Origin: Mycolicibacterium doricum
GTDB lineage: Bacteria > Actinomycetota > Actinomycetes > Mycobacteriales > Mycobacteriaceae
DNA length: 64,000 nucleotides
Direction: 5' to 3'
Assembly: GCF_010728155.1 (NCBI RefSeq)
Contig: NZ_AP022605.1
Coordinates: 434,001 to 498,000 of the forward strand
A program made the position numbers and the translations under genes. The notes under the pieces are model-generated. The model was not told the DNA's origin. It ran no database searches and was given only the letters and a program-made list of their open reading frames with translations. The stretch's first letter is position 1. Every line of letters starts with the position of its first letter. Below are positions 8,962 through 17,312 of the stretch, piece by piece.

Positions 8962-9756
8962 TCAGCGCCTCCCAACCGCAACGGCATCTGGTGCCGATGC
9001 GCGTGACAGCACCGCGAGCCACGCCGACGTTACGCCGATAACCAACCACATCAGGGCCTGATTGACCAGCGAATAGAGCCGGAAGTCGGCGAGCACGTCA
9101 GCGGGAAAGCCGTCGATCGCCAGGTCGTCAGGTCCGACCAGCGGTCCGGGGACTTCGTCATACCCGGGCATCACGGCCATCGTGCACAGCATCACTGCGG
9201 CATAGCCGCCGACCGCAAGAGCGCCAGCGGGCCATATGCCCCATCGGCGCGACCACGTCAGCGCAGCGGCCACTGCAAGGCACGCTGCCACGACGGAGGT
9301 CACCGCGATCGTCAGCAACGACGAACTCCGTTCTGCGACGGTATCGTCCAACCCGACAGCGGGCGGGTTCGCCGGATACTTCAGAGTCGGCATCAACGCT
9401 ATGGCCACGAACATACCCGCGGAGAGCAGCAGCGCCAGACCGGCCGGGTGAGGCGCGAAGCCGCGGCGGTCCAGCACCGTGCGAAGCGTGGTGTACCCGA
9501 CCGCGAAGAGGACACCCATGACGATGCCGAAAACGACGACGCCCACCGTAGCGCCGACGTTCTCTTGGACCGCCCGGGTGAACAGCTCCCGTTCGTGCTC
9601 GCCGCCGGGCGATTGCGCCTCGACGTGCTGGCGCGCACGCTCGTAATCCACTGCGGCACCGATCAACGGCTCGATCATCACACGGCTGAAGGCGAACGAC
9701 ACGACCCCCGCGACCGCGCCGGGAATGAGGTATCGAACTGCAGCGCTCAGTGGCAT
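8962..9756 (-). CDS. cbtA: CbtA family cobalt transporter subunit
   Basis: Integral membrane protein of 264 residues with about six hydrophobic segments and the CbtA signature start RYLIPGAVAGVVSFAFSRV followed by EPLIGAAVDYE. CbtA works with the small CbtB subunit in cobalt uptake; in many genomes the pair is under cobalamin-riboswitch control. Here it is instead the last gene of the nitrile hydratase operon and overlaps cbtB by 10 bp, so it very probably feeds cobalt to the hydratase. Confidence 0.85.
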   Translation of the reverse strand: MPLSAAVRYLIPGAVAGVVSFAFSRVMIEPLIGAAVDYERARQHVEAQSPGGEHERELFTRAVQENVGATVGVVVFGIVMGVLFAVGYTTLRTVLDRRGFAPHPAGLALLLSAGMFVAIALMPTLKYPANPPAVGLDDTVAERSSSLLTIAVTSVVAACLAVAAALTWSRRWGIWPAGALAVGGYAAVMLCTMAVMPGYDEVPGPLVGPDDLAIDGFPADVLADFRLYSLVNQALMWLVIGVTSAWLAVLSRASAPDAVAVGRR

Positions 9757-9971
9757 GGGAAGCCCAGAAGATGGCGGGCATCGTGTAGGAACTCGTGGAT
9801 GTGGGTGTCGGCACCGAACACCGAGACTGCTCCCTGGTCGTATCCGACGAAGTAGTAGGCGATCAGCGCGAGCATCGTGATCGCGGTCAGTCGAGCGGGG
9901 GTGGCCAGAACCGCTGCCGTCGCCCGAAGGTCGACGTGGGGGACGGCGCGGACGGCTTTGGCATTGCTCAT
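9747..9971 (-). CDS. cbtB: CbtB family cobalt transporter subunit
   Basis: 74 residues from ATG 9971, preceded by GAGGAG at good spacing. One transmembrane helix (about residues 22-41) is followed by a His-rich tail, HIHEFLHDARHLLGFPCH, which is the CbtB hallmark and a likely metal-binding segment. It overlaps cbtA downstream and starts 10 bp after the activator gene. Longer readings upstream only translate the repetitive His-Asp codons of the previous gene in the wrong frame. Confidence 0.88.
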   Translation of the reverse strand: MSNAKAVRAVPHVDLRATAAVLATPARLTAITMLALIAYYFVGYDQGAVSVFGADTHIHEFLHDARHLLGFPCH

Positions 9972-9981
9972 GGGGAACTCC

Positions 9982-10323
9982 TCAGTGGTCGTGGTCGTGG
10001 TCGTGGTCATGGTCATGGTCATGTGCGACGGGTAGCGCGTGGTCGCCCGCGTCGGTCAGCACCGGCGCGGTCAGCAGTTGGTGGCGGTCGACCAGCTTCT
10101 CGAGGGTGGCGACCCAGTGCTCGTAGTACTGCCACTGCCCACGTCCGGATTCCGGGGTGCTCTCCCATTCCCCGATCGTCGCGATCAGCGTTTCCTGGAA
10201 TTCACTCCACGGGTAGTGACGAAACTCGGACAACGCGAGCGCCAACCCAAAAGCCCTGCGCTGCCATTCGTGATCGAACTGCGGTGCCGCCTCATCGGTG
10301 GTGCAGGTCGCGTGCAGCCTCAT
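9982..10323 (-). CDS. Nitrile hydratase accessory protein (activator) with poly-His-Asp tail
   Basis: 113 residues. The body matches the short nitrile hydratase activator/beta-like family, with RRAFGLALALSEFRHYPWSE and then QYYEHWVATLEKLV. Such proteins help load cobalt into the alpha subunit. The C-terminus is an alternating His-Asp run of more than ten residues, an obvious metal-binding tail, encoded by a GTGGTC hexanucleotide repeat (plus-strand reading) at about 9985-10022. The start overlaps the alpha-subunit stop by 4 bp (ATGA). The tail plus the adjacent CbtB/CbtA suggests a dedicated cobalt delivery route. Confidence 0.88.
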   Translation of the reverse strand: MRLHATCTTDEAAPQFDHEWQRRAFGLALALSEFRHYPWSEFQETLIATIGEWESTPESGRGQWQYYEHWVATLEKLVDRHQLLTAPVLTDAGDHALPVAHDHDHDHDHDHDH

Positions 10324-10940
10324 GACGGCTGCCCGGCCAGCGCCACACCGATCATCGCCTCGGTAGTCACCAGGTCCATCAGCATCTCGTCGGTGAAATC
10401 CTCGGTGCCCTCTGGCCTTTCGGGGATGACGAACCACCGCGAGTGACCGCTGGAGTCCCACACCCTGATCTCAGTGTCGGCGGGCAGATCGAGGCCGACT
10501 TCGGCGAGCACCTTGCGCGGTTCACGGGCGGCACGAGCGCGGAACGTCGGGTCCTTATACCAGTAGGGCGGCAGGCCCAGCACCGGCCACGGGAAGCAGG
10601 AGCACAGCGTGCAGATCACCAGGTTGTGCACGCCGGCGGTGTTGGCTACGGCCTGCAGGTGCTCACCCTCGGCGCCCGCCATGCCGTCGGGGAAATCGAG
10701 CTCGGCGATGGCCGCGGGCGTGTCGATGACGACCTTCTCGGCGAACTCCGGGTCGGTCCAGGCTTTCACGACGATCTTCTTACCGTTGAGCGGTGTCATC
10801 TCGGTCTCGAAGTAGGCGAGCACCTTGTCGACGGTCTGCGGTGTGATCACACCCTTCTCGATCAGCAGGGACTCCAGAGCGGCCACCTTCTTGGCGCTGG
10901 CTTCCTCGCGATCCGGCGGGTAGGCGAACTGGGCGGTCAT
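10320..10940 (-). CDS. nthA: Nitrile hydratase alpha subunit, cobalt type
   Basis: 206 residues. The metal-binding motif V-x-C-T-L-C-S-C appears here as ICTLCSC, with Cys at about 110, 113 and 115. Thr after the first Cys is the cobalt-type form, while iron enzymes carry Ser. The Cys residues become oxidised to sulfinic/sulfenic acids in the mature enzyme, which hydrates nitriles to amides with the beta subunit. The sequence FRARAAREPRKVLAEVGL and RVWDSSGHSRWFVIPERP are also family landmarks. The gene sits between beta and activator with 4-bp overlaps on both sides. Confidence 0.95.
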   Translation of the reverse strand: MTAQFAYPPDREEASAKKVAALESLLIEKGVITPQTVDKVLAYFETEMTPLNGKKIVVKAWTDPEFAEKVVIDTPAAIAELDFPDGMAGAEGEHLQAVANTAGVHNLVICTLCSCFPWPVLGLPPYWYKDPTFRARAAREPRKVLAEVGLDLPADTEIRVWDSSGHSRWFVIPERPEGTEDFTDEMLMDLVTTEAMIGVALAGQPS

Positions 10941-11674
10941 AAATCCTCCTCGATCGGTTCCAGGTAGGCCTCGAAAAGCTCGGCGTACAGCGTCAGCGGG
11001 CTGCCCTCTGCGCGTGCGCCCCAGATTTCGGCCGGCTCGAATTCGACGATGTAGATGGGCATCGGGTCACCGATGCCGTCGCCGGTGTGGCAGAAGTACG
11101 CGTAGTCACCCTCGAAGACGCGTTGCACGGTGCCGACACGCCCACGCAGGTAACCGGGCAACCGGCTGTGCGCGTCAGCCGGCACATTGGTGACGCGTAC
11201 GGCCGAGCCGGCGGCGAACTTGGGATGCGCAACATCGCGGCGAGGGCTGTCGCCTTCACGCAGATAGGCGATCACCTGATCGTCGACTGCCGTCGCACCC
11301 GGACCGCCTGGCGCCGGAGGCATTTCGGCCATTCGGTCGGCCAGTTCCTCTTCTGTCACATAACCCTTGTCGATGAAGAACTGGGTGATGCCGCCCAACC
11401 ATTTCTCGTAGTAGCGGAACTTGAAATAGTCGAAGGGGTTCATCGCCTCGGCGCCGGTGCGCAGGTCGGCCCACGTCCATTCGTCCTTGAAGGTCGTCGG
11501 CACCTGGTCGATGGGATAGGCCGGCAATGCCGAGCCGAGGTGGTTAGACAACCCCATCATCGCCACATGGATGCCGAAGATGCGTTTCTCCCACTCTTCG
11601 ACGAAGACACGCTTTTCCAGGGTCAACGGCTCGGGCAGGCCTTCCAGGCCGCCGAGATAGTGCTGCAGCTTCAT
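10937..11674 (-). CDS. nthB: Nitrile hydratase beta subunit
   Basis: 245 residues from ATG 11674. The N-terminal KLQHYLGGLEGL-like opening, the central FDYFKFRYYEKWLGG helix and the C-terminal SH3-like barrel (GTVQRVFEGDYAYFCHTGDG, then YIVEFEPAEIWG) match the beta subunit, which forms the active site with alpha. The beta-before-alpha gene order is typical of cobalt enzymes. The start overlaps the stop of the DUF1097 gene (TGATG), which decides against the longer open frame upstream. Confidence 0.94.
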   Translation of the reverse strand: MKLQHYLGGLEGLPEPLTLEKRVFVEEWEKRIFGIHVAMMGLSNHLGSALPAYPIDQVPTTFKDEWTWADLRTGAEAMNPFDYFKFRYYEKWLGGITQFFIDKGYVTEEELADRMAEMPPAPGGPGATAVDDQVIAYLREGDSPRRDVAHPKFAAGSAVRVTNVPADAHSRLPGYLRGRVGTVQRVFEGDYAYFCHTGDGIGDPMPIYIVEFEPAEIWGARAEGSPLTLYAELFEAYLEPIEEDL

Positions 11675-12204
11675 CAGGCCGGGCTTCCTTCCGTCGACGG
11701 GGTCTGCTTGCCGGCTACGGACTTCGTCGTCATCACGGTGGCCAGATACTCCGAGAGCAGTCCGAAGGACGCCCCGAGCACGCAGGCGACGGCTGCGACG
11801 AGGCCGGGGTGCGAGATGGTGGTTTTGACGATGTCGTTGCCGGTTCCGGCCACCGTCGACACGGTGGAGGCGAAGCCGACGACGACGGCGGGCGTGGTGG
11901 ACAGCAGCGGCACCCACGAGGTCTGCACCATCACCGCACTGCCCACGCCCACCGCGATGGCGGTGACCAGCAGGCTGCCGCCCATCAGGTGTGCGGCATA
12001 GAGGCTGGCCGAGGCGATCACCACACCGACGAGGTTCGACGAGACCGATCGAATCCAGCCTGCGATCCCGCCGCCGACGAAGAAGAACGACGCCCAGGCC
12101 AGGAACACCACCCAAATGGGCACCGTGACGACTTCTGCGGTTAAAGCGACCGCCAGCCCACCGAGGACGCCAATACTCAATGTCAACGCTGTGCGGGAAT
12201 CCAT
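11674..12204 (-). CDS. DUF1097 family membrane protein
   Basis: 176 residues with about five hydrophobic helices (from about 5-25, 29-50, 57-82, 86-112 and 137-155) and little else. It is the first gene of the nitrile hydratase operon, coupled to the beta subunit by TGATG. DUF1097 proteins have no firm function. The position suggests transport of a nitrile, amide or cobalt, but that is inference only. Confidence 0.75.
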   Translation of the reverse strand: MDSRTALTLSIGVLGGLAVALTAEVVTVPIWVVFLAWASFFFVGGGIAGWIRSVSSNLVGVVIASASLYAAHLMGGSLLVTAIAVGVGSAVMVQTSWVPLLSTTPAVVVGFASTVSTVAGTGNDIVKTTISHPGLVAAVACVLGASFGLLSEYLATVMTTKSVAGKQTPSTEGSPA

Positions 12205-12416
12205 GGGCTCACCTCCTTGAAGGAACTTGTATCGTGTGAAATCAGCGTCGTGTCAGTAAGTTTCGGCAGCGTTACGCCCGAATTTCTCTGGCCGTCAGGA
12301 CCGGACACGATTCGCGCAAATCCGGACCTACAACTTTGCGCCGGCGTGCAACGTCGTCGTAACAGACGGCCGCTAACTTGGCTTCACCTCGGGCGGGATG
12401 ATGGAAGGGCAGCGAC
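12205..12416. promoter_or_regulatory. Divergent control region, nitrile hydratase operon and GlxA-type regulator
   Basis: The 212 bp between two divergent genes must carry both promoters. GAGGTGAGCC-like purine-rich sequence precedes the DUF1097 start, and GGGCAGCGAC precedes the regulator start. AT-richer patches (TGTATCGTGTGAAATCAG near 12225-12245) could hold a -10 element. I cannot assign exact boxes. AraC/GlxA regulators usually control the divergent operon, so an operator is likely here. Confidence 0.45.
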
Positions 12417-13511
12417 ATGGCGTCCGACGACAACAGGTCCCAGCGGCCGGCAAAGGGGCGCAAGACGGTCGTCTTCGCGCTCTACGACAAAGTGACGCTG
12501 CAGGACGTGGCCGCGCCGCTGGAAATCTTCGCGCGCGCCAACGACTTCGGTGCGCGCTACGACGTAATCCTGGCCTCGCTGACCGGCAAAGCTGTCGAGA
12601 CGACGTCCTACGTGACCCTCAACGTCGATAGGTCCTTGGACGAGGTACCGGACCGGATCGACACACTGATCGTCCCGGGCGGTGTGCCACCCGATTTCAT
12701 CTTCACCCCCGGCGAACACGACATCCCAGAAGAGCAGACGCCCGACGTGGTGCCAGCGGCGTTGGAGATGGTGCGCGAACTGGCCCCGCGGGCGCGCCGG
12801 GTGTCCTCGGTCTGCACGGGCGCTTTCGTGCTTGCCAAGCTGGGATTGCTCGACGGGCGCCGCGCGACCACGCACTGGGCGCATTGTCAGGAGCTGGCTC
12901 GCGCCTATCCCCACGTCGCGGTCGACCCAGATTCTTTATTCGTTCAGGACGGACCATTCATCACCGGTGCCGGGATCAGCGCCGGCATCGACCTCGGCCT
13001 TGCGCTCGTGGAGAGCGACTACGGCCCGGACGTGGCCAGGCGCGTGGCACGGTGGATGGTGGTGTTCCTGCAGCGGCCGGGCGGTCAAGCGCAGTTCAGT
13101 GTCTGGACCGAGGCGGCGTTGCCGGTGTCGAACGGGCTTCGCGAGATTTTGGACGCCGTCGTCGCCGATCCCGGCGGTGATCACTCCCTGGCTGCGATGG
13201 CCGATCGCGCGGCGGTCAGCGAGCGGCATCTGGTGCGGATGTTCCGGACCCAGGTCGGCATGACTCCGGCACGGTTTGTCGAGCAGGCGCGACTGGAGGC
13301 AGCCAAGGTCCTGCTCGCCACCGCAGACCACAGTCAAGAAGCCGTTGCGCGACGAGCAGGATTCGGCTCCGCGGACACCATGCGCCGCACCTTCCGCCGA
13401 GCGCTCGGCGTCTCACCCAGCACGTACCGCAGTCGGTTCCGGACGACGGGCATACGGTCGACGCCCACCCCGCTCGTCTCGGCAACGTTGCATCGAGCTT
13501 CGACGCACTGA
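12417..13511 (+). CDS. GlxA family transcriptional regulator (DJ-1/PfpI-like + AraC HTH)
   Basis: 364 residues in two parts. Residues about 17-190 form a DJ-1/PfpI-like sensor domain (TVVFALYDKVTLQDVAAPLE at the start, VSSVCTGAFVLAKLGLLDGR with the nucleophile-elbow Cys, and TTHWAHCQELA). Residues about 240-345 form the AraC-type double helix-turn-helix (SLAAMADRAAVSERHLVRMF, then RRAGFGSADTMRRTFRRALG). Because it is divergent from the nitrile hydratase operon, it is the best candidate for its regulator, probably responding to a nitrogen compound. Confidence 0.9.
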   Translation: MASDDNRSQRPAKGRKTVVFALYDKVTLQDVAAPLEIFARANDFGARYDVILASLTGKAVETTSYVTLNVDRSLDEVPDRIDTLIVPGGVPPDFIFTPGEHDIPEEQTPDVVPAALEMVRELAPRARRVSSVCTGAFVLAKLGLLDGRRATTHWAHCQELARAYPHVAVDPDSLFVQDGPFITGAGISAGIDLGLALVESDYGPDVARRVARWMVVFLQRPGGQAQFSVWTEAALPVSNGLREILDAVVADPGGDHSLAAMADRAAVSERHLVRMFRTQVGMTPARFVEQARLEAAKVLLATADHSQEAVARRAGFGSADTMRRTFRRALGVSPSTYRSRFRTTGIRSTPTPLVSATLHRASTH

Positions 13512-13979
13512 CCGACCAGTCGTCGGACGTCTCAGCTGGAACTGCCCATCCAATTGCCAGGCGGCAAGGTGGTGCGGTTCGGCCGACCACGACGTACCCA
13601 GCGCTCTATCGTTACGTCCATAGGTCAAGGACCAAATACAAGCTTGCCAAGTTCGACGATTCCGGTCATGACGCCGCCTTCTTCTGGCGTTACCACCGGT
13701 TGCGTTCCGAAACCTGGAATGAGTGGGCGCGAGTCGAAGGACTTCCTCGACCGTCCTCTCGACGCGTCGGACGGCGTCCTCGACTCGCCAATCGACGTTT
13801 TGATCGCGATCTGCCCCTATGTCGTCGCGCGTCCAGTGTTTAGCTGCCGGTCCTGTCCCGCAGGCAAACAGGTGCGGAAATTCTGGGCCGCCTTCGAGTT
13901 CGCCTGAGCATCCACTTGGGGCCGCCGCGACGCGCGATTGGTACATGGGGAAGAAGCCCCCAGCACATACGCTGGTTGC
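13512..13979. other. Gap with an ORF fragment of unknown origin
   Basis: No intact gene. On the plus strand, one frame running from inside the end of the regulator to about 13845 reads TTYPALYRYVHRSRTKYKLA and then HDAAFFWRYHRLRSETWNEW. This looks like protein rather than random translation, but has no start of its own and no recognised family. It marks the left edge of the toxin island and may be the debris of an earlier insertion. The last 60 bp lead into the EspE-like gene. Confidence 0.3.
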
Positions 13980-15440
13980 GTGAGCGCGATCGACGCCTTC
14001 TTGGTGACGTGGTCCCGGGCGCGCGACACGTTCGGTTCAGGGGCGCCTCAGACGGGGGAGACGTTCGACCAGAGTGGTTACTTGCAGAATCTCGAAGCGA
14101 CAGCCCATACCGCAGCTCCCGGCGTGCACTGGTCGGGCGGGGCGGCCAGTGCCTATGACGGTAAGAACTCCGCGCACGCTCAGGTGATCGGGCAGCTGGC
14201 GGGCCTGGACAAGCGGCTCGGCTCGCACGTCACGGAGTCGGCGCAGGTCGTGTCAGCGGGCCGCCGGAATCTCGACTCGATCAGATCTTGGGTGCTGGCG
14301 GTTGCGCAGTCAGTGCCGGCCGGCCCCAAACGCGCGCAGCTGTTGGTGCCGATCGTGCAGAGGGGTTTGGATCGGGTAGGTGAGGTGGTGTCAAGCTCGA
14401 ATAACGAGCTGAACGCCGTCGGCGCAAAAATTCGGCAGGTCGGCAACGAGTACGCCAGGCTCGGAGTGGGTGAGAGCGACGGGAAGAAGGCGCCCGAGGA
14501 AGAGAAGGGCAAGGAAGATCGGGCTATCCAGACCGTCGACTTCAAGCGGGCACCGCCTGGACAGACAGAAGATCTCTCCAACCGCCGCCAGAATCAGATC
14601 GATGCGTTCGGCGAGGTCTTCGGCCGCGGCCCATCATCGGCGACTGACTGGCAGACCGCCGCAGCACTCGACCCACACAGCTACGATCCGGACACCGACC
14701 GCGTACCGCCGGAAATCACGGTCGTGAGGATCCGTCCGGTACCCGGTCAAGGAGTCGTTCGCGTGGGCCAGTGGATCGAGCAGCGCGACGTCATCAGCGC
14801 ACCGTGGAAGCGAGACTTCGGGAACACCAGGCCTGCTGACCCGAATTTCGATCCGGCGAACACGAAGGTGACGACGTACATCGACTACGAGAACGGTCTG
14901 GTCGTGATGCGACAGAATCCGTCCGTCGAGCTCACTCCCGACGGCGGACCCGGCCAGGTCAAAGTGGGGATACCAGAAGCTGTGGTGCAGCAGACCGACG
15001 ACGGTGCGGTCCGCATCAAATACGATGCCGCCAACCCTTTTGCTCCCCACATTGCGAAGGACCCACCATGGCCAATGGTGAACAATCCGTGGAGGGTCAA
15101 CGGTGATCTCGTCTTCACTCCCACGGCCGACGGCGTCCGTGTCGACGGGACGTGCACCGACTACCCCTCCATGGAGGTGTATCAGGACTTCCCCGATGGT
15201 TCGTCTCGGACGGTGCTCATCGATGCGGCGATTGCCGGTAACTCGACCGGACCGATGGTGAATCTCCCACAGCACCACGAGGTCGGGGCCGGTGGCAGCG
15301 CGTTCGCACCATTCGATTCCGGAGGGTGGAATCCTGACTACGATGTACCAATCCCCTTGCCGTGGACGGAGTTCGGGACCACGACTGACCCATCACGGCT
15401 TCCGTCGATCCCGTTGCCGCCGGGCGTGACTCCAGTGTGA
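13980..15440 (+). CDS. EspA/EspE-type ESX effector with C-terminal unknown (toxin-like) domain
   Basis: 486 residues from GTG 13980. Residues 1-170 match the EspA/EspE family of type VII secreted proteins: SAIDAFLVTWSRARDTFGSG, the W-x-G-like HWSGGAASAYDG, and long amphipathic helices (LAGLDKRLGSHVTESAQVVS). After a charged Glu/Lys linker (about 175-195) comes a C-terminal region of about 290 residues without a named domain, containing PGQGVVRVGQWIEQRDVIS and a Pro-rich end. The design suggests a secreted polymorphic effector. Two small membrane proteins follow directly and may be its immunity genes. From base 14900 on, the gene is duplicated at 29356. Confidence 0.75.
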   Translation: MSAIDAFLVTWSRARDTFGSGAPQTGETFDQSGYLQNLEATAHTAAPGVHWSGGAASAYDGKNSAHAQVIGQLAGLDKRLGSHVTESAQVVSAGRRNLDSIRSWVLAVAQSVPAGPKRAQLLVPIVQRGLDRVGEVVSSSNNELNAVGAKIRQVGNEYARLGVGESDGKKAPEEEKGKEDRAIQTVDFKRAPPGQTEDLSNRRQNQIDAFGEVFGRGPSSATDWQTAAALDPHSYDPDTDRVPPEITVVRIRPVPGQGVVRVGQWIEQRDVISAPWKRDFGNTRPADPNFDPANTKVTTYIDYENGLVVMRQNPSVELTPDGGPGQVKVGIPEAVVQQTDDGAVRIKYDAANPFAPHIAKDPPWPMVNNPWRVNGDLVFTPTADGVRVDGTCTDYPSMEVYQDFPDGSSRTVLIDAAIAGNSTGPMVNLPQHHEVGAGGSAFAPFDSGGWNPDYDVPIPLPWTEFGTTTDPSRLPSIPLPPGVTPV

Positions 15441-15453
15441 TCAGGTAGGCGAC

Positions 15454-15777
15454 ATGACAGCACTCGCGCGACTCAATGGCCAGGACTCACGGGTCTGGTC
15501 CACGGCTACATGGTCGGCGCCGCTCACGACCCAGCTGGTCCTGGCGCTCGTCATCGTGACAACCTGGCTGCTGGGGAAGTGGTTCCCTGGTACCGGAGCA
15601 GTCGTCCTCTTCGTAGCCGGTGCCGGCGCCGCCTTCCTCCTATGCGCAGGGATCACTCTCCTGCTGGCCCGATCGTCTTCTTCACGTGCACGCGGCATCG
15701 CACTCGGCGTCGTCGGGTCGTATGCGGTTGTCCTCGTGGGTGGACTGCTCTACGGGTTATGGATCTTGGCGTGGTGA
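15454..15777 (+). CDS. Small membrane protein, possible immunity protein (copy 1)
   Basis: 107 residues with three hydrophobic helices (about 26-43, 48-70 and 83-105) separated by short loops. It lies 13 bp after the EspE-like effector and overlaps the next membrane gene by 4 bp, so the three form one operon. Placement behind an effector is typical of immunity genes, and a membrane location would suit a toxin acting at the membrane; this is inference. The identical copy is at 29911-30234. Confidence 0.65.
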   Translation: MTALARLNGQDSRVWSTATWSAPLTTQLVLALVIVTTWLLGKWFPGTGAVVLFVAGAGAAFLLCAGITLLLARSSSSRARGIALGVVGSYAVVLVGGLLYGLWILAW

Positions 15778-16079
15778 CTTCACGGGTGCCGCAACCGCTC
15801 GCGTCGTCCTATGGACCCGTCACGTTCGTGGCGGCACTGGTGAACATCCTTTTCGTCGAGACTGCTGCCGTTTGGTATTTTCTGCCGTGGTTCGCCCTCG
15901 CCATCTTTGTCCTGCCGTTCGTGCTGATCGATCTCGCAATCGCGGCAGTCCTCCGGTCGCGCCCTGGAGTCGCCGGGCAAGTAGGGCGAGGGATGTTGAT
16001 CGGATTGGTCGCTGCGCCAGTGGCTTTGGCAGTGTTCCTGCCGGGCTTCCTGCTTGTCCAGGCCGCTGGCCTCGTCTGA
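15774..16079 (+). CDS. Small membrane protein, possible immunity protein (copy 1)
   Basis: 101 residues from GTG 15774, which overlaps the previous stop (GTGA). An in-frame ATG at 15759 is the alternative start. Three hydrophobic segments are visible (about 12-30, 34-55 and 74-100, including the sequence LPWFALAIFVLPFVLIDLAI). The size and layout match the preceding gene, so the two may form a hetero-oligomer or be tandem immunity proteins. An identical copy lies at 30231-30536. Confidence 0.6.
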   Translation: MTSRVPQPLASSYGPVTFVAALVNILFVETAAVWYFLPWFALAIFVLPFVLIDLAIAAVLRSRPGVAGQVGRGMLIGLVAAPVALAVFLPGFLLVQAAGLV

Positions 16080-16838
16080 TTGGCGTCGTCGCGCACCGAA
16101 CGCCTCGGTTGTCCGATGCGCCGGGGCTCTTCGGGTTCCCGAACTCGATCCGGTCGCGGGCATCAACGAGGCCGAGGCGTGGATGGGCAAGCGGGTGTTC
16201 GGGAGTTTCCAGGACAGTTCGGCTAGGCACATCGCAAAGCTCGCGGGAATCCTGGCGCCGGTCGCGCCCGGCTTCGTCGTCAGCCTTGATGCCCTGGACG
16301 ACTGCGGGGTACGCCCGACCGCAAGCGATGGGCCCCCTTGCATGAGGCCTGCGACCTGGTCCTTTCCGGCGATGACAAATCTGCGTCGCAGTCTCAGTCG
16401 CCGCATCATTTTCGAACGCCTTGCTGTACTTTGATAGTTCCCCGCATCCGCCACGGCCAGTTCACGCTCGACCAGCCCGGCGTAAGCGGGCAGTGCGGCG
16501 ATGAGGTCGAGCTTTCCGTAGGCCTTGGCGAGATAGCTCCAGACGCGGTCGTCATTGAGGCCGAGGGTGTGCACCAGCCACCACGCGTGCGGAATGTCTC
16601 TCAGGGACAGTTGCGCGAACAGCACCGCCTGACGCGAACACGGCGACCCGCGCTCAGAGCAGTACATCCGGTCGGTGCCTGGTTCGTCTACGATGCCGAT
16701 AACATGCTGTCGTCGAGGTAGACGCAGGCGCAGGTTACTGGCTGTAGTCGTCACGAGTCACCGATCCCACTCGGCCGCGGTTCGATCGCTTCTACCTACC
16801 GTCGTGGCGGATGTGCCTTTCGCTCTGTCGGTCCGTCT
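16080..16838. other. 759-bp stretch with two coding-like fragments, no intact gene
   Basis: Plus strand 16137-16330 has GC-rich third positions and reads INEAEAWMGKRVFGSFQDSS and VAPGFVVSLDALDDCGV, but has no clear start or end. Minus strand 16754-16400 reads RMYCSERGSPCSRQAVLFAQ and then DDRVWSYLAKAYGKLDLIAA, again coding-like, ending in a basic run. Neither is recognised. In the repeat copy (30537-31291) a missing CT breaks the minus frame, so only copy 1 keeps it open. Probably remnants of toxin or immunity genes. Confidence 0.35.
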
Positions 16839-17099
16839 TCATGGCCACTTGCTGATTCGAGCGGCGTTGAATTGCGCGAGGACCGCGCTCACCTCGCGTC
16901 CATAGCCGGTCGGCTCCCAGTCATCGTCGAGGTTGTCGGTCAGTTCGTCGCTGAGCGCCGACATGATTTCTTCGGCTTCGGAACGAGTCACCGAACCGGA
17001 CCGGCGTACACGTGCTAAAAGATCAGGGCTTCGCCGCGTCAGGATTTCACCGAGCATCTCAGCCTGACCGGTGCCCAGAAACCCGAAGTCGCTATCCAC
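16839..17099 (-). CDS. Small acidic protein, immunity-like (copy 1)
   Basis: 86 residues, acidic, all-helical in appearance: EILTRRSPDLLARVRRSGSV, then EEIMSALSDELTDNLDDDWE and a short tail. A broken relative lies 200 bp further on (17290-17500) with ARRSPALLEQVLQSTSVARS and DHLDENWE, so this is a small gene family. Immunity proteins in toxin islands are often kept as such orphan sets. An identical copy is at 31292-31552. Function inferred only from context. Confidence 0.6.
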   Translation of the reverse strand: MDSDFGFLGTGQAEMLGEILTRRSPDLLARVRRSGSVTRSEAEEIMSALSDELTDNLDDDWEPTGYGREVSAVLAQFNAARISKWP

Positions 17100-17214
17100 C
17101 TGCTCCTCCTGTCCCGGCGCTGTTGTTCGCCCAACCGGTGATTACTTTGCCTCGCTCGTGTCAGCGCCGGTCGAATCCTGAGCGGCCCTGCTCCGGTCCG
17201 GAACTACCTGCTCA

Positions 17215-17312
17215 CTTCCGACCGGAGCTGACACGCGTTCCTCATTACGTTGAAGAAAACCGACACCTGACTAGTCACCGACAACGATGTACCGCGCCTC
17301 CCAGTTCTCATC
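17215..17312 (+). pseudogene. Degenerate fragment of the DUF3427 helicase gene
   Basis: The plus strand at about 17233-17295 closely matches the 3' part of the big helicase gene at about 25419-25475: CGCGTTCCTCATTACG is shared exactly, then TGAAGAA-ACCGACAC, then a slightly changed version of ACTATTCGCCGACCACGATGTA. The frame reads AFLITLKKTDT and then stops. It is a short, decayed piece of a helicase related to the intact one 8 kb away. The repeat copy at about 31668-31765 has it too. Confidence 0.7.

Noticed and set aside
9983..10022. CRISPR-like or microsatellite array of GTGGTC units
   Set aside because: The units are only six bases, with no spacers, and encode the His-Asp tail of the nitrile hydratase activator.
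12205..12416. Cobalamin riboswitch upstream of the nitrile hydratase operon
   Set aside because: CbtAB genes are often riboswitch controlled, so I looked for one. The region is only about 200 bp shared by two promoters and I saw no B12-box-like sequence.
13938..13979. Start of the EspE-like gene at 13938
   Set aside because: GTG 13980 matches the family start (SAIDAFL), and the extra 14 residues have no family similarity.
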